DNA from: a virus
Virus record (IMG/VR): IMGVR_UViG_3300030202_000854
Coordinates: 1 to 46,067 of that record
Strand: one strand, 5' to 3'
Length of the DNA: 46,067 bases
How positions within the stretch are numbered: the stretch's first letter is position 1; each line of letters begins with the position of its first letter. Below are positions 33,572-42,456 of this stretch, in pieces. The notes under the pieces were generated by a model. That model was not told the origin of the DNA and searched no databases. It worked only from the letters and a program-made list of their open reading frames with translations. The position numbers were made by a program, and so were the translations under genes.

Positions 33572-35077
33572 TTAAACTTTTCTATCACCCACTATAGTTC
33601 CTCGTGGTGCATCTCTGTATCTTTGTGCTTCAATTTCTTTTACTTTATCTAAACCGGGACGCATACTTCCTTTTGTTTGTCTTTTAGAACCAATACCTCC
33701 CACTTCATCAACTGCATCAAAGATATTAAATTGTTCTAATGTAAGTCCCTCGTCTGGATTAGGGGGAAGGTCTGGTTCTTCATTACTAAAAGAAGGCTTA
33801 GATTTTGGAACAGGTGGCACTCTTCTTATATCAGGTATACCTGACTGCGTATCATATAATATATCGTGATTGCCTATTCTACCTCTATATTTAAGTCTTC
33901 CACTTTTTAAACTATCTTCAAAAAATTGTTTTCTTTCGCTTTCAAATGGGTTATAGAAAAAAGTAGCCCCTGCTGTAATATCTTCTAATCTACCTTCTAT
34001 TTGATCTCTAGCTATTTGCAAAGCTAATTTATATCTTTTGGGTTGTTTTTTATCAGCCTTTTTATAATTATCATTATTATATCCTGAAAACTCATTAATT
34101 TTACTTTTAGGAGTTTTTGCAGTAATAACATCTGTATAAGTTTTATATTTTCTAAAATTAGTTTTTGTGTCTTTTAATAATCTGTTACCAACAACATTCG
34201 CTACTGCTTGCATATTTTCGTATGTTCTTTTTTTAGCTATATCTGTATTTTTATTACCTTCGTCATCTTCACCAATTATAGCCTCTGATATTAAAAGTCT
34301 AGCAAGCATTTCTACTTCTTTTTCATTACCTTTATTTATTTCAATCCGCTTACCAACAGCAGCTTGCATTTGTTGTTGTGGACTAGCCTCTGGTTGTTCT
34401 TCTTTTCTTTCTGCTAATTTTTTTTCTGTTTGCTTCTTACCACGATTATTAATCTTCTCAAGAAGATCATAACCAATCTCTTCTGCAAGCATTCTTGGTA
34501 TGTATATTTCTTTATTTGATATGGCTATAGATACCTCACCTTGAACCTGTTGTTGTGGTTGTGTTATTTCAGCTAATTCAATCATAACTCCTGTCCTTTC
34601 CTCTAAAGACTTTAAGTTAGGTTTAATTATCCTTTCTATAAAGTCTCCATAACCAAATTTCTTTAAGGCTTCAACATTAACTACGAATGAATTATTTTGT
34701 GCTTCCATAGGCACATCATCAGCAATTCCAGAATTATCTTTACCTTCTACGTTAATTGGTCCAGTAGTTGCAACAGGTTCAGTTGGTTGATCACCAAGAG
34801 CCATCATTTGTCGTTCTACTGGTGACATTTCGTCAGTTTGAGGTATTTCTTGTTCTGGTTCAGTAATTTCTTCAGTAGGCTCCTCCATTGGCTCTTGTGG
34901 CTCTTGCACTGGCTCTTGTGGAGGTTCCTCTGTCATTTGTAAGCTAACACCCATGACAGTGGCTAAAGCACGTATGGCCTCTGGTGGAGTTTGTGTTAAA
35001 ATTGTTTCCACCATAGATTTTTCTTCTTCAGGAAGAGCTTCAAAGTTTTGAATAAATTGTTGTTCTGTTATTTGCAT
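33572..35077 (-). CDS. Virion protein with C-terminal SleB-type cell-wall hydrolase domain
   Basis: 501 aa. The N-terminal ~240 residues are acidic and Pro/Gln/Glu-rich with short ordered parts. Residues ~255-409 match the Hydrolase_2 (SleB) fold: MLARLLISEA with candidate catalytic E265, NMQAVANVVGNRLL, ITAGATFFYNP (368-377) and GRIGNHDILYD at the end. SleB-type enzymes cleave peptidoglycan. Fusion to a long linker and location in the head/portal block suggest a virion-borne wall-degrading enzyme for entry, or the endolysin itself since no other one is seen. Confidence 0.75.
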   Translation of the reverse strand: MQITEQQFIQNFEALPEEEKSMVETILTQTPPEAIRALATVMGVSLQMTEEPPQEPVQEPQEPMEEPTEEITEPEQEIPQTDEMSPVERQMMALGDQPTEPVATTGPINVEGKDNSGIADDVPMEAQNNSFVVNVEALKKFGYGDFIERIIKPNLKSLEERTGVMIELAEITQPQQQVQGEVSIAISNKEIYIPRMLAEEIGYDLLEKINNRGKKQTEKKLAERKEEQPEASPQQQMQAAVGKRIEINKGNEKEVEMLARLLISEAIIGEDDEGNKNTDIAKKRTYENMQAVANVVGNRLLKDTKTNFRKYKTYTDVITAKTPKSKINEFSGYNNDNYKKADKKQPKRYKLALQIARDQIEGRLEDITAGATFFYNPFESERKQFFEDSLKSGRLKYRGRIGNHDILYDTQSGIPDIRRVPPVPKSKPSFSNEEPDLPPNPDEGLTLEQFNIFDAVDEVGGIGSKRQTKGSMRPGLDKVKEIEAQRYRDAPRGTIVGDRKV

Positions 35078-35083
35078 ATTTAT

Positions 35084-36829
35084 TTACCAATTACCATCAT
35101 TTTCTTCATCAAAGGATTCATCATCATCATAGCCCCCTGCAGCATCAGCACTAGCACCATCACCAGAAGTGCTTGAGGAGGAAGAATCATCATCACCAAA
35201 TAGCGAATCTCCTAATTGTCCAAATCCTTCTGCTATTCCTGTCAAAGCCTCTTCAATACTATCATAACTAACAGTTGGATCTCCAAACTCATCTATATCT
35301 CCAAAATCAAATCTGGCATTATCAGGAATGTCTGGAAGAGTATCAAAAGTCTCACCATAATTAGACATACCATTTGTTGTTGATAAATAATCAATTCTAT
35401 TTAATTCTTTTTGAACAGGGTCTTGTGTTATTTCCATCATTTCAGTAAGAGGTTCAGTGGCTAGTAAATTTTGGTTAGCCCCAAAAGCGGCAAAGGTTTC
35501 TTGTTGAATGTTTAAGCCTTTACCTATTTGCTCCCTATTATTAGAAATATTTCGTCCCATTTCTTCAATTCTGTCTTCAATTTCTTGTCGTTCTTCAAAG
35601 TCCATCACATCAATAAAACCAAGATCAGGGTCAACTCTTGAGTTTCCATGCAATGCATCTGTTATGTTAGCGGCTACACTATTAGGATTACTAAGATCAC
35701 CCAACTTACCTACATCAAGAGTAACCCCATCAACTGATACTATATCTGTACCATAACCATGACCAACACTAATTCCATTCCCTATTTCTCCAAAACTTCC
35801 TGCTCTACCTATTTCAGCTTCTAACTCATATTCTTTTTGTAAAGTTTCAGTAAATCCTGTAACATCTGCAAGCGCAGAGCCTAATGAAATTGCTGTTCCT
35901 ATACCGGGAACTGCACCGAACATACCCGGAGCACCTGCTAATTTACCTGTACGTGCATCTGTTACATAATTATAATTATTAATACCACGAACTTGATTTA
36001 TTTGAGGAGTTGCAGTTCCCATAGTTGCTTGGTTACTAAAGGCTGTTACTCCTCCTTTTAGAGTATCAACAGGGTTATTAATAAAATCAGTTACTACTTG
36101 ACCTACGTTTTTAACACCGCCTGTTACTTGATCTACAAGATTTCCTGATAAAAGATTTGAAAGACCTTTTCCTGCTGATAATGCATTTGAGGCAAAATTA
36201 AGTGCTCCAATAGGATTACTTATATTTATACCTTTAGTAAAATTATTAACAGCACCATACAATTGATTTACTGGCGAAATAGCCCCCAAAGCTAAACTAG
36301 TGCCAACTCCCTTTGCAAGGTCTGATGCAGAGGCTCCTCCTATTGCTCCTACAGCTACACTAGGACCAAATCTAGAAACAGCTAAAGAACCTGTACTTGG
36401 AAAACCACTCTCAACATTTGGTGTTTCACTAACTGAATCAGAAGTTACACCTAACTCTGAACCAGTAGTTTCTACTACAGGGGGTTGTGTTTCCTTTACT
36501 GAATCAAAATCAGTTAGGTCTACTCTAAGTTGATTATTAACATCTCCTAAGACCTGTTGTTTAAAAGCTTCAATACTCATAGGATCATTATAATTAATAT
36601 TATTAATTAAATTTCCATACGTTTCTTCAATTTGAAAATCAAAAGTTGAAGAGAAGTTTAAAGGTTGATCTTTACGTTTTTTTACACCTAGCTTGTCAAG
36701 CTGTAGTGATATATCAGTGCCACCTGTTACATCAATAGTAGCTTCAGGAATTTGCTCCATAGAAGTAGGTCTTGGAGCACCTGAAGTTCTTGCTAAAGCT
36801 TGTTGAAGTTGTTGTGTGCTAGTTGCCAC
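35084..36829 (-). CDS. Probable virion protein, Gly/Ala/Ser-rich
   Basis: 581 aa. Middle part (about 145-330) is a string of Gly/Ala/Ser-rich hydrophobic stretches (GPSVAVGAIGGASASDLAKG, FGAVPGIGTAISLGSALADV) that could insert in membranes. The rest is acidic, ending in a run DDDSSSSSTSGDG and YDDDESFDEENDGNW. No enzymatic motif. Located between the SleB-domain gene and the portal gene; role unknown, ejection or head protein possible. Confidence 0.5.
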   Translation of the reverse strand: MATSTQQLQQALARTSGAPRPTSMEQIPEATIDVTGGTDISLQLDKLGVKKRKDQPLNFSSTFDFQIEETYGNLINNINYNDPMSIEAFKQQVLGDVNNQLRVDLTDFDSVKETQPPVVETTGSELGVTSDSVSETPNVESGFPSTGSLAVSRFGPSVAVGAIGGASASDLAKGVGTSLALGAISPVNQLYGAVNNFTKGINISNPIGALNFASNALSAGKGLSNLLSGNLVDQVTGGVKNVGQVVTDFINNPVDTLKGGVTAFSNQATMGTATPQINQVRGINNYNYVTDARTGKLAGAPGMFGAVPGIGTAISLGSALADVTGFTETLQKEYELEAEIGRAGSFGEIGNGISVGHGYGTDIVSVDGVTLDVGKLGDLSNPNSVAANITDALHGNSRVDPDLGFIDVMDFEERQEIEDRIEEMGRNISNNREQIGKGLNIQQETFAAFGANQNLLATEPLTEMMEITQDPVQKELNRIDYLSTTNGMSNYGETFDTLPDIPDNARFDFGDIDEFGDPTVSYDSIEEALTGIAEGFGQLGDSLFGDDDSSSSSTSGDGASADAAGGYDDDESFDEENDGNW

Positions 36830-37058
36830 TCTTTAAATAAACCTTTTGTTGTTCATTAACTTGATCTTTTAGATCAATCAAATAATTAACCAATTGGAGC
36901 TTGCCCTGCAGCCGCCTCATCTCTAAGTCCGATTGTTCCTTCATTAGCTGATCCTGAAGGCTGTTCTGGAGTTCCTGCAGGTGCTGCTTCAGGCTGTCCC
37001 AAGGGGCTTGGCTGTTGATTAGCGGCAGGAGCACCTTGCACGTTTCCTTGTTGAGCAT
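36819..37058 (-). CDS. Small coiled-coil protein overprinted on the portal gene end
   Basis: 79 aa from ATG 37058, with GAGAGG 5-6 nt upstream. Its first 173 nt lie inside the 3' end of the portal gene in another frame, and its stop overlaps the next start (ATG 36829). The sequence (LLPLINSQAPWDSLKQHLQE, then RRLQGKLQLVNYLIDLKDQV) has the leading hydrophobic/Trp motif and R-x-x-Q-G helix of small proteins encoded after the portal in many podoviruses. The coding signal in this frame is stronger than in the Pro/Gly/Gln portal tail. Confidence 0.6.
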   Translation of the reverse strand: MLNKETCKVLLPLINSQAPWDSLKQHLQELQNSLQDQLMKEQSDLEMRRLQGKLQLVNYLIDLKDQVNEQQKVYLKSGN

Positions 37059-38943
37059 TTAGTCCTCTCAATACTTCTGCAAATATCTGTGCGTCATTTA
37101 TATCATTTACTAACAAATCAGGATCAATGTCCTGTGATATTGCAAGTTCTCTTACTAAGTTAGGTATTTTTACGAACGGAGCAAGCATTGGATTCATCAC
37201 CGTTTGTAGTAATGTCATTAGCCTTTGGCTACGCACTTCTTTTTGCATAACAGCAGAAGTACCTTGAGGTTTAATTTCAAGATCACCTTTAATATCAGGT
37301 CTGTCTTGATTAAACTGCATATTCCAAAAGAACATAGACTCTCCCATAGGTTTAAGAAGAAAGTCATCAATGTTTTTAATCACAGTTTTAATACTAAGAT
37401 TAGCACCACCAAGAAGCATACTTAGTCCTGCAGCAGTACGTCCTGTGCCTGACACGCCTGTTTGACCATGCATAATGCTAGGAAGTCCAGTCTCTTCATC
37501 TGCTAATTGTCTAGCAGCTTGATACATTTGTATGTTTTCAGGGGCAGTGTTAGGAAACTTAACTGCATTAATAGCAGTTCCTGTAACTCCTGATTGTCTT
37601 CTAAATACTTTGCCGGGGTAAATATCGTAGTTTTGTCCCGGCACAAGTGATGCTTCATCTACATCAAATACTACATTACCTGCAAGAGCTAAGTTATCAA
37701 TAGCCATACGAATATGACCATTCATAAGCAACTGTGCATCTTCCATATTTTCAGGTATACCAACGCCAAATAACTGATATGGATTTATTTCATAAGGAAC
37801 AGCAAAGAAAGGTATGCGGTATGGTGTAAAGGGATTTAACACAAGTCTAAGAACCATGTTACCACAAACCCATGCATTTACTGGCACTTCTGTAAGATCA
37901 TCCATATCAATAGGAAGACCCATATCTGAGGCTAAGTTTGCATCAAGATTACCCCAATACTCAAGAACCTCAAAACGATTGGTGCTTTGTTGTACTTCCA
38001 TATTTTCATTACGGATAGTATCTTCAAAGTATTTGTCATCATAATTAGGACCTTGATCTAAACAAGCTGCTATAGTTTCAGGATTAAAGAATGGTTTATC
38101 CATAAGATCACGCATTTGACTAGGATTAAACCTATGTCGTTGTACAACATAAGAACAATCTTGTACACTTGTAGCAGCAGGATCAGGATAAAAACTCCAA
38201 CATGAAACAGATTCAAGTCTTGGGACTGCCTTTTTATAGGGCATATACTGTCTGTCATCCCAATTATGAATAGTCTTCGATTCATTAAGAGGTCCTTTCA
38301 TAACTCCTGTGCCTAGTAAAGCACATTCAAATATAGAGTTACGAAGAACATTTGTTGCATTGTTTTCGTGAAGTTGATCGTGTATTATTTTTTCTAACAA
38401 ACGTGCAGTTTCACGAGATGGGCTAATAGTAGGCTCTCCTATACGACTAGGACCTTCAGCAAGATTAGCTCCCTCATACTTATCTTGCAACCCTCCTAAA
38501 AATGTAGCTTCAGTTGCTCCCGGTTTTAATTCTTTACCATCACCGGGAAACCCAAAAGGACTTTCAGGAGCTTCTTCTTGTTGTGCTTGTCCTGTAGTAT
38601 CAAGGTGTGCAAATTCTGCTACTCCTTCTGGAACAGGGCTTGATTCAACTACAATAGGAAACTTTTTGTTTGCAAATAAAACATCAATTATTTGCCCATA
38701 GGCAGCAAGAACTTTTGTTTTTGTAATCTTTAAGAATACTCTGCTTCTTTCAGAATCACGAAACTGTGTATCTCCATCGTAGATACCACGAAAGTTTTTG
38801 TATGCTTTTAGCCAACGTTGTTCATGCTGATAACGACCTGTTTCAGCATCTTCAAAACGTGACCTTACTGTTTGTGCTACATTGGTAGCAGTTTCATCTA
38901 CAAAAACTGCACCAACTGCATCTCCTAGTGGCGAATCAGCCAT
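36886..38943 (-). CDS. Portal protein
   Basis: 685 aa from ATG 38943 (GGAAACC upstream). N-terminus with helical clip-type sequence (RYQHEQRWLKAYKNFRGIYD), then segments typical of podovirus portals: RVFLKITKTKVLAAYGQIID, GTGVMKGPL, FYPDPAATSVQDCSYVVQRH, GVGIPENMEDAQLLMNGHIR and ADEETGLPSIMHG. It forms the dodecameric ring for DNA packaging and tail attachment. The last ~58 residues are Gln/Pro/Gly/Ala-rich and coincide with the overprinted small gene. Confidence 0.9.
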   Translation of the reverse strand: MADSPLGDAVGAVFVDETATNVAQTVRSRFEDAETGRYQHEQRWLKAYKNFRGIYDGDTQFRDSERSRVFLKITKTKVLAAYGQIIDVLFANKKFPIVVESSPVPEGVAEFAHLDTTGQAQQEEAPESPFGFPGDGKELKPGATEATFLGGLQDKYEGANLAEGPSRIGEPTISPSRETARLLEKIIHDQLHENNATNVLRNSIFECALLGTGVMKGPLNESKTIHNWDDRQYMPYKKAVPRLESVSCWSFYPDPAATSVQDCSYVVQRHRFNPSQMRDLMDKPFFNPETIAACLDQGPNYDDKYFEDTIRNENMEVQQSTNRFEVLEYWGNLDANLASDMGLPIDMDDLTEVPVNAWVCGNMVLRLVLNPFTPYRIPFFAVPYEINPYQLFGVGIPENMEDAQLLMNGHIRMAIDNLALAGNVVFDVDEASLVPGQNYDIYPGKVFRRQSGVTGTAINAVKFPNTAPENIQMYQAARQLADEETGLPSIMHGQTGVSGTGRTAAGLSMLLGGANLSIKTVIKNIDDFLLKPMGESMFFWNMQFNQDRPDIKGDLEIKPQGTSAVMQKEVRSQRLMTLLQTVMNPMLAPFVKIPNLVRELAISQDIDPDLLVNDINDAQIFAEVLRGLNAQQGNVQGAPAANQQPSPLGQPEAAPAGTPEQPSGSANEGTIGLRDEAAAGQAPIG

Positions 38944-38958
38944 GAGGTTTCCTTTTTA

Positions 38959-39174
38959 TTAATAGTCGCGTTGCTCTGCAAGTGAATCAAAGTTAGCATC
39001 AATCATGTTCTCACCTTTACGTGGCATATCTACCTGTAAAGCTTCACGATCAATAGGACCTACTAGCATTTGATCTAGCCCTTCACGAAACAATTGTGCT
39101 TCATTTTCACTTGATAATTCACCTTGTTTTTTCATCATTCCCATGATGTATCCTGCGTCATTATTGTAATTCAT
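38959..39174 (-). CDS. Small protein between terminase and portal
   Basis: 71 aa, acidic, Met/Gln-rich (YIMGMMKKQGELSSENEAQL), no TM segment. Spaced 12 nt after the terminase and 15 nt before the portal, with a good ribosome site (AGGAGAAAG) upstream. Small proteins at this position are frequent in podoviruses, function unknown. Confidence 0.5.
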   Translation of the reverse strand: MNYNNDAGYIMGMMKKQGELSSENEAQLFREGLDQMLVGPIDREALQVDMPRKGENMIDANFDSLAEQRDY

Positions 39175-39186
39175 AGCTTTCTCCTT

Positions 39187-40881
39187 TTAGTAGCCAAATA
39201 CAGAATCAAAAGCTTGAGGTTGTTTTTCTTTTATCTTATTCATCATAGAATTAATGGTAAGATGTCCTCTAGCTCTAGTCATGCACATATAGCGCAGTGC
39301 ATCATACGCATGGTCATCCGCTTTTGTATCTACATCTTCAGGATTAGACTTAGATAATGGAAGACTAGATAGGGTGCGAATGAGGTTAGTGCAAGTAGAA
39401 AGTATTTTTATTCTTGGTTCCTTACTAATAGGATCAAGTTGTAATCTACGATGCAACTCCATTTTTCCTGCTAACCTATTACGATCTGAAGGAGTAAATC
39501 TAGCACCACAACGTATTAAAGTTTCTGCAATGCTAGGGCCTGTGCCTGTTCTATTCCAACAAGAAGCATCAAGTACAGAATAGTACATTTGAGGATCATC
39601 CCCTTCAATGTTAATAATTATGTTAGCAAGGTTTTCAGCAGTTTGTCCTTTGCCATAAAATTCTTTGTAAATCCAAAGTGTGTCATCCCAATCTAAAGCA
39701 CCCCAAACCACACAAGAAGGGGCAGAATATCCATAATCTGCTGCACGAAGTCGAAGCCAGTTAGTAGGTATTTGAACTTGAGATGCTTCAACAACATGAA
39801 TATTTCTTGAAAATTCTGGGAAGGCTGCTCCCTCTGCAACATCCCAATCCCCATCAAGAAGTCTTCTTCTTTCCACTTCTGGGAGCGATCTTAGCATAGC
39901 TTCATATTCACCGCTTTTTGCTAAGTAGGGGTTATCCGTCAACCTTGCAGGAATAAACTTACGAAGAAATAAAGGTTGACCTGCTTTTCCGTTTGGTGCT
40001 GATTCAGGCCAAAGTAAAGCATTACCTGTTTCAACATCTGTAGCTGCAAATGGTGTATTAGCAGGGGCAGGGTCTATATACATCTTTTTAACCCACCATC
40101 CCCCAACACCACCGGGGTTACCTGTGCAACGCATATAAGCATCAATATCTGGATCAGTGGTACGAAGACGAGAGCGTAAGTATTCCCAAACGTAGGGAGT
40201 TGGGTAATGTGTAATCTCATCAATACCTATCCATGTAAATGCTTGTCCTTGATACCGTGTAACGTCCTTGTCTTTATCAAGGTATGAAAACCATGCAGTA
40301 GCACCAGAGGGAAACTGCCACATCGCTTTAGATTCTCTAAAGACTGCACCGGGAAAAGCTTTTGGATAAAGTTGCTTACTTTTATCAACAAGCTCTGTAA
40401 GTTCGTCCAAAGTACGCCTAATAATAAGAGCACGATGATTGGGGTTATCACAGTACCTAAGAAGATCAGCAAGCAAAGCATAAGACTTACCGCCACCTGC
40501 AGCCCCACCATAGAAAACATCTCTTTCTGGGCTTGCCAAAAAATTTGTTTGGGGTCCTGAATTAGGTTTAAAAACAACATCAGCTTCATTCTCCACAAGT
40601 TCTCTTACAGCTTTTGGCACATTATCTAATGTGCTTTCATCTAATACCTTTGAACCTTTAGAATTAAAGATTGCATCTTCAACTTTTTTTAAAGTCTTTT
40701 CTTTTTTCTTTACTCGTTCTCTTGCTCGTTCTGCTTTTTTAGTAGCCGCTTCTCTCGTTTTTTTAGCTTCTGATACGCTTCTTTGCGATACTCTTCTTGC
40801 TTTTTCTGCACGAGAAACGTTGTAGTTGCCTTTTTTACCTTCAGCAAGTTTAGGTCGTCCTCTTTTTTTAGTTTCTGTCAT
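39187..40881 (-). CDS. terL: Terminase large subunit
   Basis: 564 aa. Walker A GGAAGGGKS (G125-S133), Walker B WIGIDE (D221, E222), a C-motif-like YMRCTGNPGG, then the RNase H-like nuclease: D382 (AADYGYSAPS), D438 (VLDASC), D522/D523/D527 (ADDHAYDAL). It pumps DNA into the prohead and cuts concatemers. Unusual Lys/Arg-rich N-terminal extension of ~100 residues begins with KKRGRPKLAEGKK, an AT-hook-like motif, and forms a charged helix. Starts at a TAATG overlap. Confidence 0.95.
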   Translation of the reverse strand: MTETKKRGRPKLAEGKKGNYNVSRAEKARRVSQRSVSEAKKTREAATKKAERARERVKKKEKTLKKVEDAIFNSKGSKVLDESTLDNVPKAVRELVENEADVVFKPNSGPQTNFLASPERDVFYGGAAGGGKSYALLADLLRYCDNPNHRALIIRRTLDELTELVDKSKQLYPKAFPGAVFRESKAMWQFPSGATAWFSYLDKDKDVTRYQGQAFTWIGIDEITHYPTPYVWEYLRSRLRTTDPDIDAYMRCTGNPGGVGGWWVKKMYIDPAPANTPFAATDVETGNALLWPESAPNGKAGQPLFLRKFIPARLTDNPYLAKSGEYEAMLRSLPEVERRRLLDGDWDVAEGAAFPEFSRNIHVVEASQVQIPTNWLRLRAADYGYSAPSCVVWGALDWDDTLWIYKEFYGKGQTAENLANIIINIEGDDPQMYYSVLDASCWNRTGTGPSIAETLIRCGARFTPSDRNRLAGKMELHRRLQLDPISKEPRIKILSTCTNLIRTLSSLPLSKSNPEDVDTKADDHAYDALRYMCMTRARGHLTINSMMNKIKEKQPQAFDSVFGY

Positions 40882-41351
40882 TAATCAATATTTAAGTATA
40901 TAACAACGCCTATCGTAATAAGCATACCAAAGAAAAGTGTAATTAGTGCGGCTAAAGCTATTCCTTTTATAATCTCTACTTTTTTTCTACGTTTATTTGC
41001 TGCATTTTCTTTTTCTTTTTTTACTAGTAATCTTGCTTCTCTCTCATACTGAAGAAATTGTTGCCAACTACCCGGACTTCCATACAACTGCATAAATTCT
41101 CTAAGTTCTTCACGTTGTTTTTGTATTGTTTGCACATGGATTAATCTATCCATAGCTGCTTGAGAAGTTGAACTTCCCATTACACTTTGTTTATTATTTT
41201 CTTCTTGTACTTGTGAACAACCTCTAGCCCACATACTTAACTGTTTACTGCAATCTGCTACGTCACGACCATTTTGTAAAAGTTGTTTTACTTCTCCAAA
41301 GGCTTTATTAGCAAGTGCAATTCCGCTAATTATGGTTACTGGATCAACCAC
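40881..41351 (-). CDS. Membrane-anchored coiled-coil protein of unknown function
   Basis: 156 aa. Helical N-terminus (IISGIALANKAFGEVKQLLQ), a middle segment QREELREFMQLYGSPGSWQQ, a basic stretch (KKEKENAANKRRKKVEIIKG) and one C-terminal TM helix (about 131-153). The positive patch before the TM puts the N-terminus in the cytoplasm. Proteins of this kind occur next to terminase genes in several marine phages. Role unknown. Confidence 0.5.
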   Translation of the reverse strand: MVDPVTIISGIALANKAFGEVKQLLQNGRDVADCSKQLSMWARGCSQVQEENNKQSVMGSSTSQAAMDRLIHVQTIQKQREELREFMQLYGSPGSWQQFLQYEREARLLVKKEKENAANKRRKKVEIIKGIALAALITLFFGMLITIGVVIYLNID

Positions 41352-41686
41352 TATGATCTTCCTGTAAATACTTCTCTTACAGATATAAGAATATTGCCAT
41401 CTGAACCTGAAGTTGTTTTAGCTTGCAACTTATCTCCTTTTGATAAAGTAATACCTAAATTATCTAATCTTAAAAAGTCATTACCTGCTATTTGTTTATT
41501 GTTCACAATTAAAAATTGTGTAGTAGTTGATCCCTCATAAAAGTACAAAAACCCATTTATATTACTGCTAGTGGTATTACAAATAATTACAGAGTCTACA
41601 ATAGCTTCAAATTGACCGGGAAGCGTATAAATGTCCACTATGGAATTTGTGAGGGCTTTTGCTACTGATCTTCTCTTTTCTGCCAT
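41351..41686 (-). CDS. Probable structural protein, beta-sandwich
   Basis: 111 aa, nearly all beta-strand pattern (AIVDSVIICNTTSSNINGFL, NILISVREV), no Cys-His motif. Resembles small head or tail accessory proteins with an immunoglobulin/decoration-like fold. Stop overlaps the next start (ATGA-type). Confidence 0.5.
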   Translation of the reverse strand: MAEKRRSVAKALTNSIVDIYTLPGQFEAIVDSVIICNTTSSNINGFLYFYEGSTTTQFLIVNNKQIAGNDFLRLDNLGITLSKGDKLQAKTTSGSDGNILISVREVFTGRS

Positions 41687-41810
41687 TAGGTACTTCTTTT
41701 TCTAATAATTTTACTGATCTGTATATCGTTTTACCACTTAAAGTATGAATTACCCCTGCATTTGGAAGTATGAGAGGTGATTCTGTTATCTCAATTGAAA
41801 TGATCTTCAT
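41607..41810 (-). CDS. Possible small protein overlapping its neighbours
   Basis: 67 aa from ATG 41810. It starts 20 nt inside the terminase small subunit gene and its last 80 nt overlap the beta-sandwich gene. Only the first ~35 residues (KIISIEITESPLILPNAGVI) cover otherwise empty DNA. No ribosome site is obvious, so it depends on coupling. It may be real since the 104-nt gap would otherwise be unusual here, but it is weakly supported. Confidence 0.35.
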   Translation of the reverse strand: MKIISIEITESPLILPNAGVIHTLSGKTIYRSVKLLEKEVPNGRKEKISSKSPHKFHSGHLYASRSI

Positions 41811-42225
41811 GGTTTATGACTACAGCCTCCTGTTTAGCTTTGTTTGGAAGAAGAACAACACCATGCAATGCGGTAACATTGTGTTCAACTGTTTCTTTTT
41901 TACCCAAACCTACTCTGTTTAATATGGACTCTGCAGCTTTTACTTTCAACTCTGCACGAGGAATGTTACCATCATCATCCAAAGCATTTATCAAACCCAT
42001 TGTAGCTTTCATAGAATTAGCGGCTAACATTTGTTGTGCCGCATCTATTATTTCAGAAGAAAGAGAACGCATCACTGCAGTGCCTGTATCTTTTGCATAT
42101 CCTGCTTCTCTCAATGCTGCTTGATTATTACCACCATTTTCAATAAATGCAGAAAGGTACGTAGACTGTTTTTCAGTTAGTTCACGTTTCTTTTTCTTTT
42201 GCCTAGCTAATAAATTTGATACCAT
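41791..42225 (-). CDS. terS: Terminase small subunit
   Basis: 144 aa from ATG 42225 (TAATG overlap). Helix-turn-helix at about 16-50 (LTEKQSTYLSAFIENGGNNQ, then AALREAGYA), a helical middle (IIDAAQQMLAANSMKATMGL) and a C-terminal part with AAESILNRVGLGKKE. This is the pattern of phage TerS proteins that bind the pac/cos site and feed DNA to TerL, which is encoded 0.9 kb further along. Confidence 0.75.
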   Translation of the reverse strand: MVSNLLARQKKKKRELTEKQSTYLSAFIENGGNNQAALREAGYAKDTGTAVMRSLSSEIIDAAQQMLAANSMKATMGLINALDDDGNIPRAELKVKAAESILNRVGLGKKETVEHNVTALHGVVLLPNKAKQEAVVINHEDHFN

Positions 42226-42431
42226 TACGCATATATCTCTTTTGTATTGGTGGTTGCACCAATTTCTTTTGACTGCCCATACCGATCATAAACTGTTACA
42301 GAAGATTCAGAAACTGTGGTAACAGGTCCTTCTATAGAGTATTTACGAGTAACATGAGTTATATTATCTCCACCAGAATTAATTGTGTAGCGAGTATAGA
42401 ACTCCACAGGCTCTACACTTCTATTCATCAT
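42225..42431 (-). CDS. Unknown small protein
   Basis: 68 aa from ATG 42431 (the start ATGATG; 42428 is equivalent). Beta-rich polar sequence (RYTINSGGDNITHVTRKYSI, VTVYDRYGQ). No clear ribosome site, and an upstream start at 42497 would overlap the GGKNTK-repeat gene. No family recognised. Directly before terS. Confidence 0.45.
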   Translation of the reverse strand: MMNRSVEPVEFYTRYTINSGGDNITHVTRKYSIEGPVTTVSESSVTVYDRYGQSKEIGATTNTKEIYA

Positions 42432-42456
42432 TGTATGGTTGACTGGTTCTGTCAAG

